The notes below the pieces were generated by a model. It saw only the letters and a list, made by a program, of their open reading frames with translations. It ran no database searches and had not been told where the DNA came from. Below, piece by piece: positions 14,964 to 23,095 of a stretch of DNA of 23,239 nucleotides; position 1 is the first letter of the stretch, and each line of letters begins with the position of its first letter. The stretch is from JAAYJK01 sp964531295 (lineage in GTDB: Bacteria > Bacillota > Syntrophomonadia > Syntrophomonadales > Syntrophomonadaceae), in NCBI GenBank assembly GCA_964531295.1, contig CAZHHJ010000026.1, positions 1 through 23,239 on the forward strand, in the 5' to 3' direction. A program made the position numbers and the translations under genes.

Positions 14964-16307
14964 ATGGGAAAAATTAATAGTAAGTTCATATGCAGTGAAT
15001 GTGCCTATGAAAGTATCAAATGGCTGGGCAAGTGTCCAGGTTGTGGTTCATGGAATACTCTGCTGGAGGAAAGGGTTGAAAAGAAATCTTCAGCTATTAA
15101 TAAAAAGCATATGGAAGCCATTCCCCTAACTTCAATTTCCAGTCAGGATATCAAGCGCTTTAGCAGTGGAATTGGAGAATTAGACCGGGTCCTGGGTGGG
15201 GGCATAGTCCCTGGTTCAATAGTACTCCTGGGCGGAGACCCCGGTATAGGTAAATCTACCCTTTTATTGCAGGTAGCCGACTATATCGGAGCTAGCGGGG
15301 AAAAAGTGATCTATTTATCAGGGGAGGAATCCTTAAAACAAATTAGATTACGCTCCCTGCGTCTTAACATAAACAACGATAATATTTACTTATTAAATGA
15401 ACAGGAAATAGACCTCTTGGAACAATATATCCGGGATATAGATCCAGGACTTATAATTGTGGATTCCATACAAACAGTTTACTCCCGAAACATATCTTCC
15501 ATTCCGGGCAGTGTGTCACAATTGAGAGAATGCACGGCCAGAATAACTGAGATAGCCAAGAAAATGGAAAAAGCTTTCTTTTTGATCGGACATGTGACCA
15601 AAGAAGGCGCGATAGCAGGACCTAGGGTGTTGGAACATATGGTGGATGTAGTTGTTTATTTTGAAGGGGAAAATAATTACTACTTCCGTTTGTTAAGGGG
15701 GATAAAAAACCGGTTTGGTTCGACCAATGAAATAGGGCTGATGGAAATGAGAAGCGAGGGCTTGCTTGAGGTCCTGAATCCTTCTGATATATTACTGGGC
15801 TCCGGTGAAAATTCAATGGGCACAGCCATCACGGTCAGCTTTGAAGGCAGCAGGCCCTTACTTATTGAAGTTCAAGCCCTGGTGTCTTCTTCCGGACCAG
15901 GATATCCGCGCCGCATGGCTTCAGGTATTGATCAAAATCGTTTGTCCTTAATAATCGCGGTATTAGAGAAGTTGCGTGGATACAATTTATCAGCTTATGA
16001 TGTATATCTTAGAATAACCGGGGGGCTTTTTATTAAAGACCCGGCGGCTGATCTGGGCATTGCCGCAGCCATTGTCTCAAGTTTTAAGGAATGCAAGCTT
16101 CCCGCGGACACTGTCTTTATCGGGGAACTGGGCTTAAGCGGTCAGGTCAGAACAGTTTCTTTTATAGAAGCACGGCTTAAAGAAGCATTAAAATTAGGCT
16201 ACCAAAGGGCAGCTGTTCCGGCTGGAGTAAGCTACCAGCATAACAACTTGAGTATTTATCCACTGCAAACATTGGATGAACTAATAGATTTTATTAGTGA
16301 GGAGTGA
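14964..16307 (+). CDS. radA: DNA repair protein RadA (Sms)
   Basis: RadA is a branch-migrating DNA helicase aiding RecA-dependent repair. The 447-residue product has an N-terminal zinc module with Cys 10, 13, 24 and 27 (CSECAYESIKWLGKCPGC), a RecA-like ATPase with Walker A GDPGIGKST (91-99) and Walker B LIIVDS (163-168), the RadA-specific KNRFG motif at 248-252, and a Lon-like C-terminal domain (about 285-447) lacking the active Lon dyad context. A purine-rich AAGGAGAG site is 6-8 bases before the ATG. It runs into disA with overlap, and in Bacillus RadA and DisA interact at branched DNA. Confidence 0.97.
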   Translation: MGKINSKFICSECAYESIKWLGKCPGCGSWNTLLEERVEKKSSAINKKHMEAIPLTSISSQDIKRFSSGIGELDRVLGGGIVPGSIVLLGGDPGIGKSTLLLQVADYIGASGEKVIYLSGEESLKQIRLRSLRLNINNDNIYLLNEQEIDLLEQYIRDIDPGLIIVDSIQTVYSRNISSIPGSVSQLRECTARITEIAKKMEKAFFLIGHVTKEGAIAGPRVLEHMVDVVVYFEGENNYYFRLLRGIKNRFGSTNEIGLMEMRSEGLLEVLNPSDILLGSGENSMGTAITVSFEGSRPLLIEVQALVSSSGPGYPRRMASGIDQNRLSLIIAVLEKLRGYNLSAYDVYLRITGGLFIKDPAADLGIAAAIVSSFKECKLPADTVFIGELGLSGQVRTVSFIEARLKEALKLGYQRAAVPAGVSYQHNNLSIYPLQTLDELIDFISEE

Positions 16308-16312
16308 TCGGG

Positions 16313-17383
16313 TTGGAGGAAATCTATAAAGGTGAGTTCCGTAAATACCTTAAGATGCTGGCCCCAGGGAGTATTTTTAGAATAGGGGTGGAAAATATTC
16401 TTCAGGCCAACACCGGTGGACTAGTCGTAGTGGGGGATTCTCCGCAGTTAATGGATCTAGTTAGCGGTGGGTTTAATATCGATTGCGAATATTCTCCGGC
16501 CCGCTTATACGAACTTGCCAAAATGGATGGTGCCATAATTATGAACTCTGATGCCTCTCGCATACTAATTGCAAATGCACAGTTAGACCCGGATGCTCAA
16601 TTACCCTCGAACGAAACCGGTATTCGGCATCGTACCGCTCAAAGAGTTGCTCTGCAGACCGGCGAACTGGTCGTAGCTATATCCCAGCGCAGAAAAGTCG
16701 TAACCTTATATCAGAGCAATATTACTTTTCGTTTAAGAGATATAGAACCTATTTTGATTAAAGCCAATCAGGCTCTTCAGACCTTGGAGAAATACCGCAA
16801 CGTACTCTTCAAGGAATTGCAGCGCTTAGGAGGCCTGGAATTTGAGGATATGGTCACAGTCTCGGAAGTGTGTGAAGTTATTAAACGGACGGTCAGAGTA
16901 TTGAATATAGCCAAGGAAATAGAGAATTATATCGCTGAACTGGGCATCGAAGGCCGCTTGGTGAAAATGCAGTTGGATGAAATGACCGCCAATGTGGAAG
17001 AGGAAGCTTTGTATATTATACAGGACTATTCCAATAACGCCGATAAATCAGCTCGTGAAATAATGGATAATCTCTTAAAAGCTTTTGAAGAAGACATATC
17101 AGATTCCTTGTTCATTGCCCGGAACCTATCCCTGGGTACGGGCAGCAGCCATATGGAACAATCTATTTCCCCCCGTGGATACCGGATGCTGCAGAAACTG
17201 CCCCGGCTGCCGATGTCGGTTATAGATAATCTAATGATGCGATTTGCTTTGCTAAGTGATGTGCTTAAAGCCAGCATAACTGAGTTGGATGATGTTGAAG
17301 GGATAGGCGAAGTAAGAGCCAAGTACATCAAAAACGGTTTAAAGCGTATGCAGGAACAACTGCTCTTGGAATACATGATGTAG
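16313..17383 (+). CDS. disA: Diadenylate cyclase DisA, DNA integrity scanning protein
   Basis: DisA makes c-di-AMP from two ATP and slows when it meets branched DNA. The product (356 residues from TTG 16313) has a DAC domain with DGA (72-74) and RHRTA (105-109), both needed for catalysis, a helical linker, and a C-terminal helix-hairpin-helix (LDDVEGIGEVRAKYIKNGL, about 325-343) for DNA binding. TTG 16313 is 8 bases after the GAGGAG of the radA end, better than GTG 16304, which abuts that site and overlaps radA by 4 bases. Either way translation is coupled to radA. A perfect hairpin ends the transcript. Confidence 0.96.
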   Translation: MEEIYKGEFRKYLKMLAPGSIFRIGVENILQANTGGLVVVGDSPQLMDLVSGGFNIDCEYSPARLYELAKMDGAIIMNSDASRILIANAQLDPDAQLPSNETGIRHRTAQRVALQTGELVVAISQRRKVVTLYQSNITFRLRDIEPILIKANQALQTLEKYRNVLFKELQRLGGLEFEDMVTVSEVCEVIKRTVRVLNIAKEIENYIAELGIEGRLVKMQLDEMTANVEEEALYIIQDYSNNADKSAREIMDNLLKAFEEDISDSLFIARNLSLGTGSSHMEQSISPRGYRMLQKLPRLPMSVIDNLMMRFALLSDVLKASITELDDVEGIGEVRAKYIKNGLKRMQEQLLLEYMM

Positions 17384-17415
17384 AGTAATTAAATCCGATA
17401 TGGATAAGAAAATCC

Positions 17416-17454
17416 AAATAACAGCGGAGAATTTATTCTCCGCTGTTATTTTCC
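17416..17454. terminator. Bidirectional Rho-independent terminator
   Basis: AAATAACAGCGGAGAA (17416-17431) and its exact complement (17436-17451) form a 16-bp stem closed by TTTA. A-rich and T-rich flanks on both sides let it stop transcription from disA on + and from the minus-strand gene on -. Confidence 0.9.
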
Positions 17455-17495
17455 ATCTGGCTGATATTTCTTTATTAGCCTGCACAATTATTACC

Positions 17496-17894
17496 CTAGG
17501 TTAAATTAAAGACCCCCAGAGCACTCGCTTTTTTGTATTCTTCCAGAAAAACATCATAGAGGTTTAAATCAAGAGTATTGCATAAAGCCGCGGAATAAAA
17601 CAACAGTTTACCCATTTCATCGATTACCACTTCTTCGCAACTGGGACAGAGCTCCCCTCGAAGGTGGTTATCCAGACATTTTTTTAATTCTTCAAATGAA
17701 TCAATATGCTCTGGAACCTGAACTTTCCCCGCATTAATAGATACGCAACCGCAGTCCGTGACTGATTTTACTACTGCCCGATTCACCCGGCAGACAGATT
17801 CAGATAATTTAGAAAGAATATCAAGTATGCTTCGGTGTCTTATGAGTAAGTCACCTACCACGTTCTGAAATTCATCACAAATCAAGTCCTTCAC
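17496..17894 (-). CDS. Cysteine-rich protein with MazG-like C-terminal half
   Basis: This 132-residue protein is the only minus-strand gene. The C-terminal half (residues 90-122: VIDEMGKLLFYSAALCNTLDLNLYDVF) follows the E..G..LFY...N.L.L pattern of MazG-like pyrophosphohydrolase helices. The N-terminal helix begins MKDLICDEFQNVVGDLL. Cysteines at 6, 35, 48, 50, 73, 83, 86 and 105, including CGC and CPSC, suggest metal binding. I recall similar clostridial proteins being labelled DUF1573, but I am not sure. Start GTG 17894 follows a G-rich site 10-13 bases upstream. A catalytic activity is not established; it may have lost it. Confidence 0.72.
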   Translation of the reverse strand: MKDLICDEFQNVVGDLLIRHRSILDILSKLSESVCRVNRAVVKSVTDCGCVSINAGKVQVPEHIDSFEELKKCLDNHLRGELCPSCEEVVIDEMGKLLFYSAALCNTLDLNLYDVFLEEYKKASALGVFNLT

Positions 17895-18097
17895 GAAAGA
17901 CCTGCCCCCCTTTATTTCTGTGATTTTATTAATTATATCCTTGCTGAAGAATATTTGTCAATTTAGGCCAAGCGCGTATTCGATGCTGTTTCATCTGAAT
18001 TCGACTTATTGATTATGGGAAAAAAAGTATCGTGAATTTAAAAACGTGTATAATAGCACCTTTTAAGCATCAGAATATAAATGTGGAGGTGCATAAT
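17895..18097. promoter_or_regulatory. Divergent intergenic region with a -10 element for yacL
   Basis: This region lies between the divergent minus-strand gene and yacL. TATAAT at 18049-18054, preceded by GTG, faces yacL and would start transcription about 40 bases before ATG 18098; no good -35 is present. The rest is AT-rich without recognised operators or riboswitch. Confidence 0.4.
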
Positions 18098-19216
18098 ATG
18101 CATAAAAAGATAGGAATTTCCAGGAACTTATTTATTATTTCCCTCAGTATAGGTGTCTGGTCGGCCTATATGATGCAGGTTATACTCAAATTTAATATAA
18201 GCTGGATGGCTGGCATAGGAATAGTGTCTGCAGCCTTATTCTATTTGGGCATGAACTGCTTCCTGAGAATGGGGAGAAATTTCATAAAGGTAATAAACCA
18301 GAGACTGGACGATACTGCAATCGAGGTAATTATCGGCGGGATGGCCGGCTCGTTTATGGGGATACTGGTGGGAGTATTGAGCAGTTTTCCCCTGGCGGTG
18401 ATTCGGGGCCTGGGAAGTTACCTTACCCTGCTGGTATTTATGATAAGTGTATGGCTGGGTTTTAAAATAGGTAGCAGACGTGCTTTTGATGTTTTTAATA
18501 CTATCCCCTGGGGGAGCAGGAGCAACGATCACAGCCCCGGTCCCGCCGAAATAAAGGAAAGCTATAAAGTCTTGGATACCAGTGCTATTATTGATGGACG
18601 GATATACGATGTGTGTCTGAGCAGCTTTCTGGAGGGACCGATAATCGTACCAACTTTTGTTATAGAAGAACTCCAGCATATTGCTGATTCCTCTGATGCC
18701 ATCAGACGGAACAAGGGGCGCAGAGGTCTGGAGCTATTATCCAAAATGAAGAAACATTCCAGCATAAAAATTGATATAATTGAAGCTAATATTACTCAAG
18801 AAAAAGATGTGGATGGAATGTTAGTTTGTCTGTGCAAACAATTGAATGCCAGTATCATTACCAATGACTATAATCTTAATAAGGTGGCAGAATTGCAGGG
18901 TATCAAGGTGCTGAACATTAATGAACTGACCAATGCGGTAAAGATAATCGTTTATCCCGGCGAAACCATGCAGGTGGCTATCATTAAAGAAGGTAAGGAA
19001 TACGGTCAGGGGGTTGGATACCTGGAGGATGGCACCATGGTAGTAGTAGAAGAAGCCAATCATGAAATTGGCCAAGATATAGAAGTGGTGGTTACCAGTG
19101 TCTTTCAGACCGCAGCAGGGCGCATGATATTTACCCGCAAGGCCAAAGAAAGTCGAAGCGATTTGGGTATTGCCCATGCTTTGCCGGGTACAGTAGAGGT
19201 GAATTTATATGGATAA
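18098..19216 (+). CDS. yacL: Membrane PIN-TRAM protein, YacL type
   Basis: This 372-residue protein has four hydrophobic segments (about residues 10-30, 36-54, 76-98, 105-124), then a PIN nuclease fold and a TRAM domain. PIN acids are visible at Asp160 (VLDTSAIIDGRI), Glu190-191 (VIEELQ), Asp237/239 and Asp257 (IITNDYNLNKVAEL). TRAM lies at about 285-345 and may bind RNA. The substrate is unknown in the family. ATG 18098 follows GGAGGTG by 6 bases; an upstream in-frame ATG at 18032 lacks a site. It overlaps ispD by 8 bases. The order radA-disA-yacL-ispD-ispF-gltX is that of Bacillus, broken only by the inserted minus-strand gene. Confidence 0.9.
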   Translation: MHKKIGISRNLFIISLSIGVWSAYMMQVILKFNISWMAGIGIVSAALFYLGMNCFLRMGRNFIKVINQRLDDTAIEVIIGGMAGSFMGILVGVLSSFPLAVIRGLGSYLTLLVFMISVWLGFKIGSRRAFDVFNTIPWGSRSNDHSPGPAEIKESYKVLDTSAIIDGRIYDVCLSSFLEGPIIVPTFVIEELQHIADSSDAIRRNKGRRGLELLSKMKKHSSIKIDIIEANITQEKDVDGMLVCLCKQLNASIITNDYNLNKVAELQGIKVLNINELTNAVKIIVYPGETMQVAIIKEGKEYGQGVGYLEDGTMVVVEEANHEIGQDIEVVVTSVFQTAAGRMIFTRKAKESRSDLGIAHALPGTVEVNLYG

Positions 19217-19904
19217 AAGCTTGCGGGTGGTTATTGCTGCTGCCGGCCTGGGCAGCAGAATGAACAGCAGGCTGAATAAACAGTATATACTGATTCGGGG
19301 ACGGCCGGTACTTGCTTATTCCCTGGATATCTTTGAAAATTTTGAGGCTGTTGATAGTATAGTTGTAGTTGCTGGTCTGTCCGAGATTGAATACTGTGAA
19401 AATGAAATTATTAAAAAATATGGCTATAAAAAGGTTATGGGAGTGATTCCCGGAGGAAAGGAAAGACAGGACTCAGTGTGGGCCGGCTTGAATGCTCTCG
19501 GGCATAACACTACTTTGGTTGCCATACACGATGGGGCCAGGCCTCTTTTGAGCAGGCAACTGCTGGCAGATCTACTCCAGGCAGCTCAAAAGTGGGGGGC
19601 AGCAGTTCCCGGTGTATTTGCGCGGGACACCTTGAAGACAGTTGATGGGGAAGGTTTTGTGATAGATACTCTGGACCGATCGCGGATTATTGCGGTACAG
19701 ACACCACAGGTTTTTAAATATGACTTGATTAAGAAAGCATTTCAAATGGCTAAGGCAGGAGGGGTTTATGCAACCGATGATGCCAGTCTTTTTGAAAGAT
19801 ACATAGGCAGAGTCAAAATGGTAAAGAGTGACCCCCGCAACCTTAAAATAACCACGCCCGAGGATATAGCGACAGTGGAAAGCTTGCTGGAGAATGAAGC
19901 ATAA
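19209..19904 (+). CDS. ispD: 2-C-methyl-D-erythritol 4-phosphate cytidylyltransferase
   Basis: IspD joins MEP to CTP in the non-mevalonate isoprenoid pathway, giving CDP-ME. The 231-residue product shows the nucleotide-binding AAAGLGSRM (10-18) with the expected LNKQY (Lys24), VAIHDGARPLL, QTPQVF and YATDDASLFE, all family blocks. GAGGTG lies about 9 bases upstream inside the end of yacL, so the genes are translationally coupled. The length is normal. ispF follows after about 37 bases. Confidence 0.97.
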   Translation: MDKSLRVVIAAAGLGSRMNSRLNKQYILIRGRPVLAYSLDIFENFEAVDSIVVVAGLSEIEYCENEIIKKYGYKKVMGVIPGGKERQDSVWAGLNALGHNTTLVAIHDGARPLLSRQLLADLLQAAQKWGAAVPGVFARDTLKTVDGEGFVIDTLDRSRIIAVQTPQVFKYDLIKKAFQMAKAGGVYATDDASLFERYIGRVKMVKSDPRNLKITTPEDIATVESLLENEA

Positions 19905-19941
19905 GGCTGACCCAGGGGCAGATGAATAAGGGGGAGAAACT

Positions 19942-20415
19942 TTGCGAATTGGTATCGGCTATGATGTTCACCGTTTGCAGGCGGGCAAAAAACTAGTCCT
20001 GGGAGGGGTGGAAATACCCTATCCTAGTGGACTGCTAGGTCATTCGGATGCAGATGTTCTGCTTCATGCCATCTGTGATGCGTTGCTGGGCGCAGCAGGA
20101 TTAGGGGATATAGGAAAACATTTTCCTGCTAGCGATATGCGTTATAAGGGGATAAGCAGCCTGCTGCTTCTGGCTGAAGTTAATTCGATGCTAAATGAAA
20201 TTGGGTATCGGGTCTACAATGTTGACAGCACGGTAGTAGCTCAGGAACCGAGGTTGGCAGTTTATATAGAAGCGATGAGAAGTAATATTGCACAGCAGAC
20301 CGGTATAGAAAAACAGCGTGTAAATGTTAAAGCAACTACTACCGAGGGATTGGGCCTTGAGGGCCGGGGAGAAGGCATTTCAGCTCAGGCAGTTGCTTTG
20401 ATAAAAGAAATATAA
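19942..20415 (+). CDS. ispF: 2-C-methyl-D-erythritol 2,4-cyclodiphosphate synthase
   Basis: IspF cyclises CDP-ME 2-phosphate to MEcPP, releasing CMP, two steps after IspD. The 157-residue product has the zinc ligands Asp8, His10 (GIGYDVHRL) and His42 (SDADVLLHAICDALLGA), plus FPASD, the ATTTEGLG substrate loop and the C-terminal GEGISAQAVALI. It starts at TTG 19942 with GGGGGAG 6-8 bases upstream, and the next in-frame start would cut the metal site. The trimeric enzyme is usually 155-160 residues, so it is complete. Confidence 0.97.
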   Translation: MRIGIGYDVHRLQAGKKLVLGGVEIPYPSGLLGHSDADVLLHAICDALLGAAGLGDIGKHFPASDMRYKGISSLLLLAEVNSMLNEIGYRVYNVDSTVVAQEPRLAVYIEAMRSNIAQQTGIEKQRVNVKATTTEGLGLEGRGEGISAQAVALIKEI

Positions 20416-20420
20416 TATTT

Positions 20421-20458
20421 CCCCTCTGCTTGAGGAAAGCTAAGCAAAAAGCAGGGGG
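20421..20458 (+). promoter_or_regulatory. Hairpin masking the DUF1002 ribosome site
   Basis: CCCCTCTGCTT (20421-20431) can pair with AAGCAGGGGG (20449-20458) with one bulged T. The 3' arm holds the GGGGG used as ribosome site for ATG 20465. Whether it acts as an attenuating structure or is an old terminator cannot be told; no T-run follows. Confidence 0.45.
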
Positions 20459-20464
20459 TTGATC

Positions 20465-21379
20465 ATGATTCTGGGTATTAACAAGAACAAGATTATCGGG
20501 CTGGCAATCATAGTTGTTCTATTGGGGAGCGCTTATCTGCGTAGTGAAATTATTACTGCCGGAACCGGGCAGGAGCAACCGCAGGCGGTGATAAGTCTGG
20601 GCGAGGATTTGACTCCCCAGCAAAAAGATACGGTGATGAAATATTTTCAGGACTGGGAAAAAGGGAAGAGCCTGCGATATGTAAGTGTAAGCAACCAGGA
20701 GGAGAGAACGTATCTGCAGGGCGTGGTGGACGAAAAGCTTATTGGCAGCCGAGCCATATCTTCGGCTTATTGTGAACTGCTGGATAAAGGCAAGGGTATC
20801 GAGGTTCAGACGGAAAACATTACTGCTATTACGCCCTTTATGTATGCCAACGCTCTGGCCACAGCCGGCATAGAGGATGCGCGGGTAGTTGTGGCAGCTC
20901 CCTTTAAGGTTTCGGGGACAGCAGCTTTAACCGGTATTATTAAGGCTTTTGAAACAGCCAGTGGCGAGAACCTGAAAGAAGAAAATAAAGTCACCGCTTA
21001 TGAAGAGATAGCTCAGACTTCACAGTTGGGTGGTCGCATCGGCCAGAATAAGGCCGAACAGTTTATCTTTGAAGTAAAGAAAAAAGTAGTGGCAGAAGAT
21101 ATCAGCGATCCGGCCGAAATTAGGAGAATAATAATTGCAATAAGCACGGACTTGAATATTGACCTATCAGAGCAGGATATAAACCAGGTCGTGGCCTTGA
21201 TGCAAAAAATTCAGCAGTTAAATATCAGTGCCGGGCAATTGGGAAACCAGATGCAGAATCTGGAGAGAAAATTGGATCAGCTGCAAAACAGCGGGAAAGA
21301 GGCCGTGGGCCTGCTGCAACAGCTGCTGGCGGCCCTGGAAAGCCTCGTTAGCACGGTTAAAAGCTTGTTAGGAGCTTAG
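20465..21379 (+). CDS. DUF1002 secreted or anchored protein
   Basis: This 304-residue protein has a basic N-terminus and hydrophobic segment (about residues 9-24), then a DUF1002 domain. The family pattern is clear in RYVSVSNQEERTYLQGVV, GSRAISSAYCELL, NITAITPFMYANALATAGIEDA and APFKVSGTAALTGIIKAFE. The C-terminal 90 residues form a helical, Gln- and Leu-rich coiled coil (QKIQQLNISAGQLGNQMQNL). The function of the family is unknown; it is found widely in Firmicutes. ATG 20465 is 6 bases after the GGGGG site; in-frame TTG 20459 abuts it. It sits between ispF and gltX, where Bacillus has no such gene. Confidence 0.85.
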   Translation: MILGINKNKIIGLAIIVVLLGSAYLRSEIITAGTGQEQPQAVISLGEDLTPQQKDTVMKYFQDWEKGKSLRYVSVSNQEERTYLQGVVDEKLIGSRAISSAYCELLDKGKGIEVQTENITAITPFMYANALATAGIEDARVVVAAPFKVSGTAALTGIIKAFETASGENLKEENKVTAYEEIAQTSQLGGRIGQNKAEQFIFEVKKKVVAEDISDPAEIRRIIIAISTDLNIDLSEQDINQVVALMQKIQQLNISAGQLGNQMQNLERKLDQLQNSGKEAVGLLQQLLAALESLVSTVKSLLGA

Positions 21380-21380
21380 C

Positions 21381-21410
21381 TTGCTGATAAGCAAGAGTGG
21401 ATGATATAAT
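21381..21410 (+). promoter_or_regulatory. Promoter for gltX
   Basis: TGATATAAT (21402-21410) is a perfect extended -10, with TTGCTG (21381-21386) 18 bases upstream as a weak -35. It lies 28 bases before ATG 21439. A small hairpin CTTGCT-GATA-AGCAAG (21380-21395) overlaps the -35. The leader is too short for a T-box. Confidence 0.5.
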
Positions 21411-21438
21411 TAGCTGTTGTGCAAGGGAGGGAGATACA

Positions 21439-22893
21439 ATGAGTAATATTAAGGTCAGGTTTGCACCTAGTCCTACCGGCCCGCTTCATATTGGAGGGGC
21501 CCGGTCGGCATTATTCAACTATTTATTTGCAGTAAACAATCAGGGAGAATTGGTGCTGCGCATAGAGGATACCGATGTGGAACGCTCTAAAAGAGAATAT
21601 GAACAGGAGATAATAGAATCTCTGCGCTGGCTGGGAATAGAATGGACCGAAGGCCTGGGCGCCGGGGGTGAAAATGGGCCTTATCGTCAGACGGAAAGGG
21701 TTTCCATTTATCAAGAATACGCCCGGAATTTATTGGAATCCGGACAGGCCTATTATTGTTTTTGTACGGAAGAAGAATTGGAACAGGAGCGGCAGGAATT
21801 AATATCGAAGGGGGAGACTCCCCGTTATTTAGGCAAATGCCGATATTTAAGCGATACTGAAAGAAGGGCGAAAAGTGAGCAGGGCATTGAACCGACCATT
21901 CGCTTTCAGGTACCCGCTAATAAAATATATGTGGTGGACGATATAGTCCGAGGTCGGGTAAGCTTTGAAAGCGATGGCATCGGTGATTTCATAATATTAA
22001 AATCAGACGGGCTGCCAACCTATAATTATGCAGTAGTTATCGATGATGTGCTTATGGGCATCACCCATGTCATAAGGGCCGAGGAGCATTTGTCCAACAC
22101 CCCGCGGCAGCTTATGATTTATGAGGCACTAAATTTCAAACGGCCAGCTTTTGCCCACATTTCCTTGATCTTAGGAAGTGATCGTCAGAAGATGAGCAAG
22201 CGGCACGGGGCTACATCGCTAATCCAATACCGAGAAATGGGGTATTTGCCAGCCGCCATGTTTAATTTCCTGTCCCTGATGGGATGGGCACCAGAAGGGG
22301 AAGAACAGCTTCTGTCTCCGTCCGAGATCGCTGGAGCCTTCACCCTGGATAGGGTATCTAAAAGCCCGGCCGTTTTTGATATGGATAAACTAAATTGGAT
22401 AAACCAGCAGTATATCAAAAAGCTAGATATAAATGAACTGAGCAGTCTGGTCAAGCCATTTCTTGATAAAGCCCAGTATGCAGCCTGCATAAAACAAATG
22501 AGTCAGGGAAAATTTGAACTGATGATTGCCACGGTACGCGATCGCCTGGTATGCTTGAGTGACATTACGCGCGAGGTGGCGGTAATATTTGATGATATTG
22601 AATATGAAGCAGAAGCTCTTCAGGTCCTGCAGGGTGAAGGAGTACCCGCGGTACTACAGGCCTTTGCAGAGGGATTCCCGGCCAGTGAAGCTCCCGAGGA
22701 TTTAAAGCAGCATCTAAAAGAGGTGATGAAGAAGACCGGCGCCAAAGCAAAAAATGTGTTTATGCCTCTGCGCTGTGCGCTCAGCGGGAAAACACATGGA
22801 CCTGATTTACCCAGTCTCATTAGTATTTGGGGCAAAGAAAAGACATTAGGTAGAATCGATGCTGCCAGGCAAATGATACATAAGGGTCTTTAA
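21439..22893 (+). CDS. gltX: Glutamyl-tRNA synthetase
   Basis: GltX charges tRNA with glutamate; in bacteria lacking GlnRS it also mischarges tRNA-Gln for the amidotransferase route, but the window does not show which applies. The product (484 residues) has the class I motifs HIGG (17-20, in FAPSPTGPLHIGG) and KMSKR (251-255). Cys107, Cys109 and Cys134 (YCFC and GKCR) resemble a partial zinc site. The C-terminal anticodon-binding domain (about 330-484) is complete. ATG 21439 follows GGGAGGGAG by 5-6 bases; upstream starts lack a site and would overlap the promoter. Confidence 0.97.
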   Translation: MSNIKVRFAPSPTGPLHIGGARSALFNYLFAVNNQGELVLRIEDTDVERSKREYEQEIIESLRWLGIEWTEGLGAGGENGPYRQTERVSIYQEYARNLLESGQAYYCFCTEEELEQERQELISKGETPRYLGKCRYLSDTERRAKSEQGIEPTIRFQVPANKIYVVDDIVRGRVSFESDGIGDFIILKSDGLPTYNYAVVIDDVLMGITHVIRAEEHLSNTPRQLMIYEALNFKRPAFAHISLILGSDRQKMSKRHGATSLIQYREMGYLPAAMFNFLSLMGWAPEGEEQLLSPSEIAGAFTLDRVSKSPAVFDMDKLNWINQQYIKKLDINELSSLVKPFLDKAQYAACIKQMSQGKFELMIATVRDRLVCLSDITREVAVIFDDIEYEAEALQVLQGEGVPAVLQAFAEGFPASEAPEDLKQHLKEVMKKTGAKAKNVFMPLRCALSGKTHGPDLPSLISIWGKEKTLGRIDAARQMIHKGL

Positions 22894-22909
22894 TATAATG
22901 CGGGTTTAG

Positions 22910-22951
22910 ATTTCAGGTGCTGTTCGCGGCGAGCGGCACCTGAAATTTTTT
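22910..22951 (+). terminator. Strong Rho-independent terminator after gltX
   Basis: ATTTCAGGTGCTGTTCG (22910-22926) pairs with CGAGCGGCACCTGAAAT (22930-22946) around a CGG loop, with two G-U pairs, then TTTTT. It ends the transcript of gltX and possibly of the whole ispD-gltX run. Confidence 0.92.
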
Positions 22952-23095
22952 CTGGACAAATATACTCCGCCCACAGCAGTCATAATTGCAATCAAACTAG
23001 GTCTTAATTCAGCTTTGGCTATGGGAAGAGAAGAAGCGATGGGGAAGATACCATTATGCACCAGGCAGGTACTGCGCTTTAAAACGATGATGTGA
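22952..23095 (+). pseudogene. Possible gene remnant
   Basis: One frame is open for 47 codons with no usable start at its left end, reading LDKYTPPTAVIIAIKLGLNS and later EEAMGKIPL before TGA at 23093. The TPP-x-hydrophobic-AL pattern faintly resembles the loop and helix of class V aminotransferases, but the match is short and I cannot verify it. It directly follows the gltX terminator and has no ribosome site, so it is more likely a decayed fragment than a gene. Confidence 0.25.

Noticed and set aside
17384..18097. Possible c-di-AMP riboswitch near disA
   Set aside because: No ydaO-type conserved pattern was seen; the visible structure is a simple bidirectional terminator.
21380..21438. Possible T-box leader before gltX
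   Set aside because: The leader is under 40 bases and lacks the T-box sequence and antiterminator pair.
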